Positions 8,535 through 16,891 of a DNA stretch of 64,000 nucleotides are shown one piece after another. How positions within the stretch are numbered: position 1 is the stretch's first letter; each line of letters starts with the position of its first letter. A program made the position numbers and the translations under genes. The notes under the pieces were generated by a model. The model was not told where the DNA came from. It worked only from the letters and a program-made list of their open reading frames with translations, and made no database searches. This DNA is from SAR324 cluster bacterium. GTDB lineage: Bacteria; SAR324; NAC60-12. The stretch is from assembly GCA_015231825.1 (NCBI GenBank), contig JADGAV010000021.1, forward strand, positions 24,120-88,119, read 5' to 3'.

Positions 8535-10609
8535 ATACTTATTTATTGGAAATCGGTTTGGAAGAAATGCCGGCCCAGATGATCTTACCGGCGGTTCAGC
8601 AATTGGCAGATTCGATACAATCGACATGTCAAAAAAATAAGCTCTCGCTGGAAAAACTGGAAACCTATTCGACACCAAGACGGCTGGCCGTTCTTGTTTC
8701 CGGATTGCCCGACAAACAGGAAGATCAAAATTTGGAAATCAAAGGCCCTCCCCTGACTATTGCTAAGGAAGAGAATGGCGATTGGAGCAAGGCTGCTCAA
8801 GGATTTGCCAAAAAAAATCAGGTTTCGGAGACAGAATTATTCGTGCAGAAATTCAAAAATCAAGACTTTGTGTTTGCTCGCAAAGAAATTCAAGGCAAAG
8901 CAACATCTCTTGTATTTAAAGAACATCTCAAAGACTGGATCATTGCTCTCTCTTTTCCACGCAATATGCGATGGGGAACATACAAATTGAAATATATTCG
9001 TCCGATTCGCTGGTTGCTATCTCTTTGGAATGATCAAACTTTGCCCATTTCCTTGGAAATGGTGCAGTCTGGAAATTTTTCCTATGGCCACCGTTTTTTA
9101 AATCCCGAACCGATCAATCTTCCACATGCTCAACAATATCTTACCGTTCTCGATTCTGTAAAGGTGAATCCCGATTTTGAAAACCGGAAATCTGTCATTG
9201 TTGAACAAGTCAAATCCCTGGAAAATCAGCATGGATTTCTCGTCACAATGGAAAAAGATCTTTTAAACGAAGTGAGTAATTTGGTGGAATGGCCGACGGT
9301 GTTGTTGGGCCGGTTTGATGAAGATTTTCTGGAACTTCCTTCCGAAGTGCTGGTCATGACAATGGCCAAACATCAGCGTTATTTTCCAGTTTATGATAAA
9401 AATAATAGCCTGCTGCCTTTTTTTGTCACTGTTCGCAACGGAGATTCTCAACATGCAGATCTCGTCATCCATGGGAACGAAAAAGTGATCCGTGCTCGCC
9501 TAAACGATGCCCGGTTCTTTTTTCAGGAAGATCAAAAACACGACCTCTCCTTTTTTACCGAAAAATCGAATCAGGTCGTTTTCTTTCAAAAGCGAGGGTC
9601 TATTGCTCAAAGAATGGCACGGATTCAAAGTCTGAGTCTCGCCATTGCAAATCACCTTCGGTTGGATAAAAAGCAAATTGACACAGTAAATCGAATCGCC
9701 GAACTGTGCAAATTTGACCTTCAATCTCAAATGGTGGCAGAATTTCCAGCACTGCAGGGCACAATGGGAGAGCATTATGCGAGGCTGAAGGGTGAAAACG
9801 AAATTGTATGCCAGGGAATACGGGAGCATTACCATCCTCGTTTTGCCCAGGACACCCTTCCCCAGCATATCGAGTGCCTGGTCGTAGCGCTGGCAGACAA
9901 ATGGGATATGTTGGCAACTGCATTTTCACTCAAGATACGCCCCACTGGTACTGCCGATCCCTATGCCCTTCGTCGGACCGCTCAGGGAATTGTGCAGATA
10001 CTCAACCAATCAAAATTAGAGCTGTCAATTCAAGAATGGACCCGCAGGGCCGCAGAAACTCTTAATTCTCAACAAAAATTGAATTTGGACCTCCATGAAA
10101 TCACAACGGCTCTGGATCAATTTTTTGAACTGCGGCAACGCTTTTTCATGCAGGAAGCAGGGATTCGCTACGATGTTATTGAAGCGTTAATGAAAGGAAA
10201 GACACTTCTGCCTCATCAACAGAAGACGCTAGCCGGGTTTGTCAGACAGCATTTAGAATCTCCAGCCTTTAAATTAGCTGTTGAGGCCATCGTCCGGGCA
10301 GTCAATATTTCCAAGAGCCAGTCAGCAACAGATCTTGAAAAGATTGATGAAAAAGCCCTATCTCTATCCGAGGAAGAAGAATTGTGGAAACAAGTTAAAC
10401 CGCTTGTTCACTCAGATCTGGACCTCGAACAGTATCTTCCGACTTTGATCAATCTGGAACCCGCAATCACTGCCTTTTTCGACAAGGTCATGGTGATGGA
10501 TAAAAATCCCGTGAAGCGGCAAAACCGACTTTATATTTGTCAAACTCTTGCTTTGTGGTCATCACGCTACATGGATTTAAGCAGCCTGGTTTTTTCAAAG
10601 GAGACTTGA
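8531..10609 (+). CDS. glyS: Glycyl-tRNA synthetase beta subunit
   Basis: A 692-residue protein of normal family length. It starts with [13 protein letters not shown], followed by the TPRRLAVLV segment, the [10 protein letters not shown] region, [19 protein letters not shown], the HD-like stretch around [23 protein letters not shown] and the C-terminal anticodon-binding DALR-like helices (residues 580-680). It binds tRNA-Gly. Translationally coupled to glyQ by a 4-bp overlap. No Rho-independent terminator with a T-tract is seen directly after the stop; the nearest inverted repeat is at 10791-10827. Confidence 0.97.
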   Translation: MNTYLLEIGLEEMPAQMILPAVQQLADSIQSTCQKNKLSLEKLETYSTPRRLAVLVSGLPDKQEDQNLEIKGPPLTIAKEENGDWSKAAQGFAKKNQVSETELFVQKFKNQDFVFARKEIQGKATSLVFKEHLKDWIIALSFPRNMRWGTYKLKYIRPIRWLLSLWNDQTLPISLEMVQSGNFSYGHRFLNPEPINLPHAQQYLTVLDSVKVNPDFENRKSVIVEQVKSLENQHGFLVTMEKDLLNEVSNLVEWPTVLLGRFDEDFLELPSEVLVMTMAKHQRYFPVYDKNNSLLPFFVTVRNGDSQHADLVIHGNEKVIRARLNDARFFFQEDQKHDLSFFTEKSNQVVFFQKRGSIAQRMARIQSLSLAIANHLRLDKKQIDTVNRIAELCKFDLQSQMVAEFPALQGTMGEHYARLKGENEIVCQGIREHYHPRFAQDTLPQHIECLVVALADKWDMLATAFSLKIRPTGTADPYALRRTAQGIVQILNQSKLELSIQEWTRRAAETLNSQQKLNLDLHEITTALDQFFELRQRFFMQEAGIRYDVIEALMKGKTLLPHQQKTLAGFVRQHLESPAFKLAVEAIVRAVNISKSQSATDLEKIDEKALSLSEEEELWKQVKPLVHSDLDLEQYLPTLINLEPAITAFFDKVMVMDKNPVKRQNRLYICQTLALWSSRYMDLSSLVFSKET

Positions 10610-10790
10610 CTGCACATGAAACTGGTCTGCCTGCAAAGACTTATTTCTGAAAAAAATGGAATCCATTTTTCGCTTCGCAATATGATCAGAAAAATTCCAC
10701 ATTCATGGAAACATCCGGGGAGGAATCGAAATCAGTTTAGAACAGGGAGAGGTACTGGAAATGAGTTTTTGAAGAAATATTGGAAATAGA

Positions 10791-10827
10791 CTGGTTTTGA
10801 GCTGTATTGTCGGAAACTCAAAACCAG
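10791..10827. repeat. 11-bp perfect inverted repeat (hairpin) between glyS and the small minus-strand gene
   Basis: CTGGTTTTGAG at 10791-10801 is exactly complementary to CTCAAAACCAG at 10817-10827, with a 15-base loop. It lies about 180 bp after glyS and 53 bp after the stop of the minus-strand small protein at 10881. It could be a bidirectional terminator for these convergent genes, although neither side has a strong T-tract. Elsewhere in 10610-10880 I see no supported gene. Confidence 0.45.
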
Positions 10828-10880
10828 CCGGGGCAGTGGTAATCATCAAGCATTGATTTTTCTCCTATCAAATTTAAACA

Positions 10881-11060
10881 TTAGAAATTTAATTCTCCAA
10901 GCGACTCGTAGGCTCCCCATTTTTCTGCTCCAATCACGGTGATTGAAGTTGCCTTTTCTTGAGGTAAGATTTTGATTTTCCCACCTTTTTCAAAAAAAAA
11001 CTTCATAGCCTGTTCAATCTCTCCATGAGTAATATATCCTTTTGGACTCGCACGTCTCAT
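10881..11060 (-). CDS. Small protein, 59 aa; paralogue of the protein at 28168-28347
   Basis: A 59-residue frame, ATG at 11060-11058 and TAA at 10883-10881, preceded by a very strong Shine-Dalgarno (AGGAGGAG at 11070-11063, four bases before the ATG). The protein has a helix-like N-terminal third, then EKGGKIKILPQEK and a C-terminal WGAYESLGEL. It aligns without gaps over all 59 residues to the protein at 28168-28347, sharing K20, F22, E24, GG26-27, IK29-30, LP32-33, K36, VI42-43, W48 and AYESL50-54, about one third identity. Conservation between two copies and the strong SD make a real gene likely. Family and function are not recognised; no membrane segment or cysteine. A run of nine T encodes FFF at residues 21-23. 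Confidence 0.8.
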   Translation of the reverse strand: MRRASPKGYITHGEIEQAMKFFFEKGGKIKILPQEKATSITVIGAEKWGAYESLGELNF

Positions 11061-11363
11061 AACTCCTCCTTTTTTTGAATTAAAAAAAGAATAAAAAATT
11101 ACCGTTCTATTTTTGACTGAGGATACAACTTAGATTGAGGTTCAAAGAATTTTGCATGTCCTGCTAATATTTGCCGAAATTATTGTTTTCAAAAGTAAAT
11201 TGCAGTCATTTTCAAAGTCTTGCTCTCACCTTTTCAGAATGCAAGGAATTCTACAAAAATTTTCGAAAATCGCATGAATTGAAGAATGACAAAGCAAAAA
11301 ATTATGAATTGAGGAGAGAAAACGGGAAATCTCGTATACCCGAGCAATCTACTTCTTCCGGCA
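11061..11363. other. Intergenic region without a supported gene
   Basis: About 300 bp upstream of the minus-strand small gene and downstream of the minus-strand PF10023-type lipoprotein gene. It is AT-rich with A- and T-tracts at 11078-11102, where the promoter of the small gene would be expected, but no good -35/-10 pair stands out. Frames here have poor start contexts and look non-coding. Confidence 0.4.
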
Positions 11364-12533
11364 CTAGAGCGACTGAAGAAAAGCTTCTCGTTTTTCTTTG
11401 GGAAATGAAGCAACTTCCTCAATTTTAGAGAAAAATGCTTTCCAATCTTGATCTTGTCTGCGAAATATTTTTTGAAATGATGACACATGATTGTTGTAAC
11501 GTCGGATTCCCAGCAAATGGGCATTATTCAAATCTTGGTCAAACCAGGAATCGTATTTGATGATTTCAAACTCTCCAATTCGTTGTTGGTAAGTTTTTTT
11601 CATTTCCTCGAAAAGTCTCTTTTTTCCTGAAAGTTTTTCTGTTTCCGAAAGATCGGATTGGTAGAGCTTCTCCAGTTTTTCGTAGTAGGAAGAAACAATC
11701 TGGAGGAAACGCGTTTGATCATCGTATCTTTTGAGATAGCGTTGATAGGATTTCGCTGCACCCTTTTCTAGTGACTCGAGATATTGCTTCAACCCTTCCT
11801 GTTCAACAAAAACCGCAAAAGATTCGTTAAAAGAAGTATCCCCGTTAACATAAACAACCTGGTGAGCCATCTCATGAATCAATAGCCTAATGATCGAAGT
11901 ATCAGAACGATCAACGAAAGTATTCAATACCGGGTCTTTAAAATAGTCGGGCATAAATTCGTTGTTCAGCCAGTTCAATGTCGAATACGCTCTTACATTG
12001 CCGACGCTCACATCCCAGGCCTTATTTTTCAATCCCTCAGCATATTCCTCTGCGTCTCCTGCGTTGAAATAACCCCGATATGACACACAGCCGACAAACA
12101 AAAAACACCATTTGTAAGGTTCAAACTGCAATCGTTGAGAGGCCGTGACTACCGTAACAACATACGGCCTTTTGATATCAGAATAGGAGGTATATCCATG
12201 AATTTTTGGCAGATGAAGTCGGTCAACAGCAAATTGGCGAACATCCTGGATCAGCTTTAATTTCCGGACTAAATCGGAGGGAGTCCCAGGAGCTTCCAGC
12301 AGGTCTTCTATCTTCTGCTTGCGGTTTAAAATATCGAGATGTCCTTCAATTGCCTGAAGGTAATATTGGATCTCACTGCATCCTGCAAGTGAAATTCCAG
12401 CCAGTAAAACGAGAAAATACTTCCAAAATTTTGGAAGTTCGCAGTACTGAGAAGATTGTTTTGAATTGAAATTAAGAATCGGAAGGAAAAGGAGTTGAGA
12501 AACACTTCTACTCATAGTGATGGAAGATCTCAT
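11364..12533 (-). CDS. Putative aminopeptidase lipoprotein (PF10023 type)
   Basis: A 389-residue protein with the conserved pattern of the predicted aminopeptidase family PF10023: a lipobox (LAGISLAGC, Cys near residue 52) followed by IQYYLQAIEGHLDIL, then IRDVRQFAVDRLHLP-like, KWCFLFVGCVSYRGYF, AYSTLNWLNNE, and the metallopeptidase helix LLIHEMAHQVVY (HEMAH, a zincin HExxH) followed by GDTSFNESFAVFVEQEG, whose Glu residues probably complete the zinc site. It is expected to be anchored at the periplasmic side of a membrane. About 35 residues before the hydrophobic segment are unusual; no closer ATG exists before the signal, so the start at 12533 or the internal ATG at 12515 is used. Substrate unknown. 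Confidence 0.87.
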   Translation of the reverse strand: MRSSITMSRSVSQLLFLPILNFNSKQSSQYCELPKFWKYFLVLLAGISLAGCSEIQYYLQAIEGHLDILNRKQKIEDLLEAPGTPSDLVRKLKLIQDVRQFAVDRLHLPKIHGYTSYSDIKRPYVVTVVTASQRLQFEPYKWCFLFVGCVSYRGYFNAGDAEEYAEGLKNKAWDVSVGNVRAYSTLNWLNNEFMPDYFKDPVLNTFVDRSDTSIIRLLIHEMAHQVVYVNGDTSFNESFAVFVEQEGLKQYLESLEKGAAKSYQRYLKRYDDQTRFLQIVSSYYEKLEKLYQSDLSETEKLSGKKRLFEEMKKTYQQRIGEFEIIKYDSWFDQDLNNAHLLGIRRYNNHVSSFQKIFRRQDQDWKAFFSKIEEVASFPKEKREAFLQSL

Positions 12534-12617
12534 AGGCTGAAACCCGTCTCCTGGTAAACTGCTTCAGTGCCTGTTATGGAATTAGCATTGATCGGACGAT
12601 CTCTCCATAACCAGCAA

Positions 12618-13340
12618 TTAACTTTTTTCGGGTTCTGGAATATAATACAGGATGCGAAAACAAAATGGACAGTGGCGATGCTGACTTGGATCACCGATCA
12701 TTTCATTAACAAATTGAGGTTGGAGCGAAGAATTGCATCCAGTACATGCTTTATTGACAACTTGACAAATTGCCGGTGTAATTCCTCTTTTTAGAAAATT
12801 GTTATATTGCGCTGCAATATTAGGATCCAGTTTTCCAATTAATTCCACTTTGTTCTTTTTAAGTTTCTCCAGTTTCTTCGTAGAAGATTTTTGCTCCTTG
12901 AGCAAATCAGCAATATTTTTTTGAAATCCCTCATTGGCTTCATCCATTTGTTCTTGCAATTTTTTCAGATCCGCTTCGTACTCATCTAGATTTATTTCGC
13001 ATTCCAGTAATTCGTTTTCGATTGTCCCCCGGTGTTTTCTGGCATCTTCCAGCTGCTTTTTTCCTGCAACAAATTCTTTTTGGGTCCTTATCATCGGCAC
13101 TTGAGCTTCAAGTTTTGTAATAAAAATATCTGCTTCTCCAAGTTTCTGCTGACCGAGCCGGCGATTTTCGGTGACTTCATCAAATTGATGCTGCTTTTCT
13201 TTAAGCGATTTTTCAAGACGATCAACGACAAGCCGGGCTCCTGCAATTTCTTTTTCAACATCGCTCAGTTTTCTTTGCAAAACGACGAGTTCCTGATCTG
13301 TCTGACCAAGTTTTGCCAATTGTTCTATTGAAATGGACAT
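12618..13340 (-). CDS. Coiled-coil protein with C4 zinc ribbon (PF02591 type)
   Basis: A 240-residue protein. Residues 1-175 are a long heptad-rich coiled coil (ELVVLQRKLSDVEKEIAGAR and following), and residues 190-235 form a zinc ribbon with two C-x2-C pairs (ACTGC and HCPFC). This architecture is that of the widespread bacterial zf-RING_7/C4-type zinc-ribbon family, proposed to bind nucleic acid or to act in protein assembly; the exact role is not settled. An AAGGAAC sequence precedes the ATG at 13340. It lies between the CULT-domain gene and the PF10023-type lipoprotein gene on the same strand. Confidence 0.88.
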   Translation of the reverse strand: MSISIEQLAKLGQTDQELVVLQRKLSDVEKEIAGARLVVDRLEKSLKEKQHQFDEVTENRRLGQQKLGEADIFITKLEAQVPMIRTQKEFVAGKKQLEDARKHRGTIENELLECEINLDEYEADLKKLQEQMDEANEGFQKNIADLLKEQKSSTKKLEKLKKNKVELIGKLDPNIAAQYNNFLKRGITPAICQVVNKACTGCNSSLQPQFVNEMIGDPSQHRHCPFCFRILYYIPEPEKS

Positions 13341-13481
13341 AGAATGTTCCTTTTTAGAACTGAAAACACAAAAAATTCATACTTACTAAAAAACCCTCAA
13401 TATAACTGAAATTATTATAAATTTCAATCTAATATTCATTATTCCTGCGAGAGGACTGCTCGACAAAGCTAGAAAACGCCT

Positions 13482-13862
13482 TCAAGGGGGACGGTCTTCC
13501 AATTTATTTTGAATCAAAGCAAAGAAGAGAGGCGGATTTTTCTCTTGATTTCTAAAACGCCATCCCAAATGCTCATAACAAGATGAGCAACACAAAACGC
13601 TCCAGGCATATCCAGCAAACCAAGTGTAATCAAAAGAAAAGGGAGAGACGTCTAAAACCGAATAGCAATTGGAAAGGGTCATGATGTCAAAGCGATAATG
13701 GCTTGGGTTGTAAAACGTATAGTAAGGAGTTTTTCCATCAACGGCGATTAAATAACTCTGCTGACTGATCAGGGTTTTACAAATTTTACAGACCAGCCTG
13801 TTCCTGTTTTTTGAGGCATCAAGCTCAATCTTTGAACGATTTTGAGGGCGCACTAAAAACAT
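13482..13862 (-). CDS. Stand-alone CULT-domain protein (bacterial cereblon-like)
   Basis: A 126-residue protein (ATG at 13862, with AGAGGA just upstream; a TTG at 13880 in frame is the alternative). It matches the thalidomide-binding CULT domain of human cereblon. The segment TWFAGYAWSVLCCSSC parallels the cereblon stretch SWFPGYAWTVAQCKIC, and W81, W87, W101 and F103 have exactly the spacing of the human aromatic cage (W380, W386, W400, F402). C25, C28, C92 and C95 match the four zinc ligands. N52-P53 matches the conserved N-P of the ligand loop. Known relatives bind cyclic imides and uridine-like compounds; the bacterial physiological ligand is unresolved. Cytosolic, no signal peptide. It lies 61-79 bp after cheY-like gene 13942-14331 and may end that operon. 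Confidence 0.9.
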   Translation of the reverse strand: MFLVRPQNRSKIELDASKNRNRLVCKICKTLISQQSYLIAVDGKTPYYTFYNPSHYRFDIMTLSNCYSVLDVSPFSFDYTWFAGYAWSVLCCSSCYEHLGWRFRNQEKNPPLFFALIQNKLEDRPP

Positions 13863-13941
13863 GAATCCTCTTCTGATCAAGCACCTGCTTGAAACCCACA
13901 GTCCTTAAAAAAAGGCCTTCGCGTTTTTATCCTGCGAGTGA

Positions 13942-14331
13942 CTAGAGTCCCAATTTCTTAAAAATGTCATTGATCTTAACATCCAAGGTTGCAGGACTGA
14001 ATGGTTTGACGATATATCCATTCACCTTATGCTTTGCAGCCTCCACGATGCTTTCCTTTTCCGCTTCTGCTGTGACCATCAAGACAGGTACTTTTGAAAC
14101 TTTTGGATCACTTCGAATTGCTTTGAGCAGATCAAGTCCGTTCATTTTCGGCATATTGTAGTCTGAAATTACCAAATCAAAATGATGATTTTGCACCTTT
14201 ACCCATGCGTCTCGGCCATTTTCCGCCATCATGATCCGAGTATATTTGAGTTTAAACAACATGCTCGTGATTAATTTTCTCATGTTTTCAATATCATCGA
14301 CCACTAAAATACTGATATCTTTGTTTGCCAC
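13942..14331 (-). CDS. CheY-like single-domain response regulator
   Basis: A 129-residue receiver domain with all signature residues: acidic pair in VVDDIENM, the phospho-acceptor Asp in LVISDYNMPKMNG, Thr in VLMVTAEAE and Lys in YIVKPFS. It begins with GTG, preceded by AAAGGA at a good distance. There is no output domain, so it works by protein-protein contact (flagellar switch or a kinase network). It lies 16 bp after the unknown protein at 14348-14896 and probably shares its transcript. No flagellar or chemotaxis gene is visible nearby. Confidence 0.93.
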   Translation of the reverse strand: MANKDISILVVDDIENMRKLITSMLFKLKYTRIMMAENGRDAWVKVQNHHFDLVISDYNMPKMNGLDLLKAIRSDPKVSKVPVLMVTAEAEKESIVEAAKHKVNGYIVKPFSPATLDVKINDIFKKLGL

Positions 14332-14347
14332 ACAGTCCTTTCCCTAC

Positions 14348-14896
14348 TTAGGTTTGAAGTTTAATGTTTTCTTTTGCCAATATAATTTTCATTAGATTCA
14401 TTACCAAATTATGGATTTCAGAATGATTGTTTCCGTATTCGTGAAATGGGAGGTTCCGAACTTGCCGTTCCCCAGTGGGTTGACCAAATTTACTTTCATT
14501 TAACAACTCCCGAGATCCAACGACATAATAACAATTTTGACATTGATACTGATCTTTACCTGCCCCATATCCCATACTTCTGGGCTTAACCGCAACTTCA
14601 GCACCAATCAGCAATAAATAGTCAAATTTTACCTTGTTCAGATTCACTTTGATATAATTTGCCAAAACCCATTCGTTCTTGGGCATGAAACGTCGGATCT
14701 GTTTGTTTTCATCCACCTGATTGAGTAATAGAGCGACTCTTTCAGAAAACAACGGGTATTGTCCGTTCATGCTTCTTTCCAACGTAACAAGCTTTATCTT
14801 ATAGTCCCGATGAGAAGAACAAAACCAGGGGAGATCAAGATCATCAATACCGAGGGCTGTCACCCGGTAGGGCGATTTTTTGGAATTCTCATTCAT
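14348..14896 (-). CDS. Hypothetical protein, 182 aa
   Basis: A soluble 182-residue protein that I do not recognise. It contains a central KFDYLLLIGAEVAVKPRSMGYGAG segment, with a hydrophobic strand followed by a basic Gly-rich turn, and a C-x2-C pair (YQCQNC) near residue 122. No signal peptide or membrane helix. Its ATG overlaps the TGA of the upstream CpoB-like gene (ATGA, 14893-14896), and a CheY gene follows after 16 bp, so it is cotranscribed with envelope and signalling genes. It could be an adaptor of the receiver proteins, but nothing in the sequence proves this. Confidence 0.75.
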   Translation of the reverse strand: MNENSKKSPYRVTALGIDDLDLPWFCSSHRDYKIKLVTLERSMNGQYPLFSERVALLLNQVDENKQIRRFMPKNEWVLANYIKVNLNKVKFDYLLLIGAEVAVKPRSMGYGAGKDQYQCQNCYYVVGSRELLNESKFGQPTGERQVRNLPFHEYGNNHSEIHNLVMNLMKIILAKENIKLQT

Positions 14897-16068
14897 GGTT
14901 TTTCAGCCAATGATTTAAGATCTTCTTCTGCGTTGGAAGCGGCCGTTGATCCTGGAAAACGTTTGATCACTTCTGTATAATAATATGCCGATTTTTTGTT
15001 ATCACCACGCGAATTTGAAATCTTGCCCAGCATATAAATCGCATCCGGAGTTTTATATCCCTGGGTTGTAGGACGATGTTCGTATTGACTGAGTACCTTA
15101 TGAAATGCTTCTTCAGCCTGATCCAGGCGATTCAAAGAAAATTGGACATGACCCAGCCAAAACATGGCATTGTCGCTATATTCATCATCAGGAAATTGTT
15201 TGAGCATGTCCTGAAATGTTTGAATAGCCTCTTGGTATTTGTGATTGATCATGGCATCCAAACCCTGGTCATACAACTTTCGAACTTGAGGACGTTTTTT
15301 CAGTTTGAGCGGATTTTCAGGTTCCACCAGATAAGGATCATTGAAAGCCTCTTCAGCATTTTTCTCAGAATCACTTTTTCGAATATTTTCTTCGGCTTTT
15401 ACCAACTTTGACGGGGGGATTTCATTGACCACTTTATCTTCTGACGGAGGAGCTAAGGGAACAAGCTGCTGCTTGACTGCCTGCTTTTCTGCAGGAGGAG
15501 GAATGGGTGTCTTTTTTGCGGATTCACTCTTTTTTATGGCAGGAAATAGCGAGTAGTTTTCTACCAATTTTTTTGGTGATTCCTGATTTGATTTTTCCTG
15601 ACGTCGGATGCCGGATCCCGCAGGCGAAGCTGCATCTGCAGATGCGATCCCTTCCGAAGATGAAGGCATCGTGTTTCTCTGCCGCGCCTGAGTCTGTAGC
15701 TGATTGAGAGCAACTGTCAATTTTTGCAGGTACTGATCCATTTCAGTAAGAGAACCTGAAACGGAACGCTCCAACAATTCAAAATTCGTCAACAACTTTT
15801 GCTCCAGCTGCCGCAGTGCAGCTCGATCTTCAGCCTGTCCTTCTTTGAGCTGCTCCAGTTGCTTCTGCTGTTCACCAATGGATTGATTCAGGAGTTCGTA
15901 ACTAGAGATTTTGGGAGGACTGCGAACAGGAGTTCCTTCTGATGGATTATTTTCTTGATTTGCCTGAGGGGCACTGTTTTGACCTGATTTCTTATTGAAT
16001 CGATCGGCCAGCGTGCAACTTGACAAAGTAATGATAATGGAGGCAATCAATAGTGTGCGGAGGCCCAT
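14893..16068 (-). CDS. CpoB/YbgF-like lipoprotein with coiled coil and TPR domain
   Basis: Using the ATG at 16068 gives a lipoprotein of 391 residues starting MGLRTLLIASIIITLSSC, where the lipobox SSC is at residues 16-18. An upstream in-frame ATG at 16173 would overlap the previous gene by 92 bp and bury the signal peptide. The lipoprotein signal is followed by a coiled coil (QQKQLEQLKEGQAEDRAALR region), a Pro/Lys-rich linker and a C-terminal TPR block (residues 255-385: YDQGLDAMINHKYQEAIQTF, DNAMFWLGHVQFSLNRLDQA, DAIYMLGKISNSRGDNKKSA) typical of CpoB, which coordinates Tol-Pal with peptidoglycan synthesis. tol and pal genes are not in the window, so the match is by architecture. Confidence 0.82.
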   Translation of the reverse strand: MGLRTLLIASIIITLSSCTLADRFNKKSGQNSAPQANQENNPSEGTPVRSPPKISSYELLNQSIGEQQKQLEQLKEGQAEDRAALRQLEQKLLTNFELLERSVSGSLTEMDQYLQKLTVALNQLQTQARQRNTMPSSSEGIASADAASPAGSGIRRQEKSNQESPKKLVENYSLFPAIKKSESAKKTPIPPPAEKQAVKQQLVPLAPPSEDKVVNEIPPSKLVKAEENIRKSDSEKNAEEAFNDPYLVEPENPLKLKKRPQVRKLYDQGLDAMINHKYQEAIQTFQDMLKQFPDDEYSDNAMFWLGHVQFSLNRLDQAEEAFHKVLSQYEHRPTTQGYKTPDAIYMLGKISNSRGDNKKSAYYYTEVIKRFPGSTAASNAEEDLKSLAEKP

Positions 16069-16081
16069 GTCATTCTCAGAT

Positions 16082-16810
16082 CTATGGATTACGACTCGGT
16101 GCAAAACGAACCTCGATCGCTTTCTGCATTTCTTTGGCGAGATGAGGCTGCTGATTTGCCTTGTAAGCTTCAACTAACCGAAGTCCCACTTCTTTGACTC
16201 GCGGAAACTGGGAGTAGGTCTTCAGGAGGTGCAAATACCGCAAAATTGCTGAATCGTAAGCTTTGTGTTCAAAATAAAAATTTCCAACCAAAAATTCATG
16301 TTCTGCAAGATCATTTTGAGCACGACTTAAAAATTCCTTCGTATCTTGAAGATAGGCATTGTTAGCATACAAAAAGAAAAAACGCTGATACTCTTCGATA
16401 ATTTTTCGATTAGGCTCCATGTCTCGGTCGAAATTTCGACTTCTGAAAAAAACTCCCTGCACATTTCTCTGGTAATTCAGGGAAATAAGCTGACTCAATA
16501 CGTAAGGAGTAAGATGACTGTTTGGACTGTGTGTCAGAAATGCCTGATAGTTGGTTTCAGCTTCATTCCAATTGGTTCCAGCAAAATTGAGATCTCCCAA
16601 TTTTAGGTAGGAAACCGTCGCTAGTCGTGTCCCCGGGTTTTCTTCAATAACTTTCTCAAAACCAATTTTTGCTTCTTTGAAAGATTGCTCCTCGAATTGC
16701 ATCAATGCTTTATAATAGACCTCCTGGGCAGGCAGGCGGTGCGTTTCCTCTCCTGTGCATCCCTGAAGAATCATGATCGCTGTAAAAAAAAGCAATCCAG
16801 ATTTTTTCAT
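16082..16810 (-). CDS. BamD-like outer-membrane assembly lipoprotein
   Basis: With the ATG at 16810 the protein is 242 residues and starts MKKSGLLFFTAIMILQGC, a clear lipoprotein signal (Cys18); the upstream ATG at 16873 adds 21 residues before it. Five TPR-like helix pairs follow (YYKALMQFEEQSFKEAKIGF, LATVSYLKLGDLNFAGTNWN, EYQRFFFLYANNAYLQDTKE, HEFLVGNFYFEHKAYDSAIL), the BamD/ComL arrangement. BamD is the essential lipoprotein of the BAM complex that folds outer-membrane beta-barrels. Length matches. It precedes the CpoB-like gene by 13 bp and follows a signalling protein gene by 81 bp. Confidence 0.87.
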   Translation of the reverse strand: MKKSGLLFFTAIMILQGCTGEETHRLPAQEVYYKALMQFEEQSFKEAKIGFEKVIEENPGTRLATVSYLKLGDLNFAGTNWNEAETNYQAFLTHSPNSHLTPYVLSQLISLNYQRNVQGVFFRSRNFDRDMEPNRKIIEEYQRFFFLYANNAYLQDTKEFLSRAQNDLAEHEFLVGNFYFEHKAYDSAILRYLHLLKTYSQFPRVKEVGLRLVEAYKANQQPHLAKEMQKAIEVRFAPSRNP

Positions 16811-16891
16811 CTGCCAAACGGTTGTTTTTAGTAATGCAAAGAAAGTACAAAATATATGCCGGTACATCTTCAAAAATTTGATCTGTTGTCC

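Noticed and set aside
10616..10789. A 57-codon plus-strand frame (MKLVCLQRLISEKNG...) after glyS
   Set aside because: The GGAG that precedes it is 13 bases away, the product is very basic and of odd composition, and no second copy or homologue is visible; most likely non-coding.
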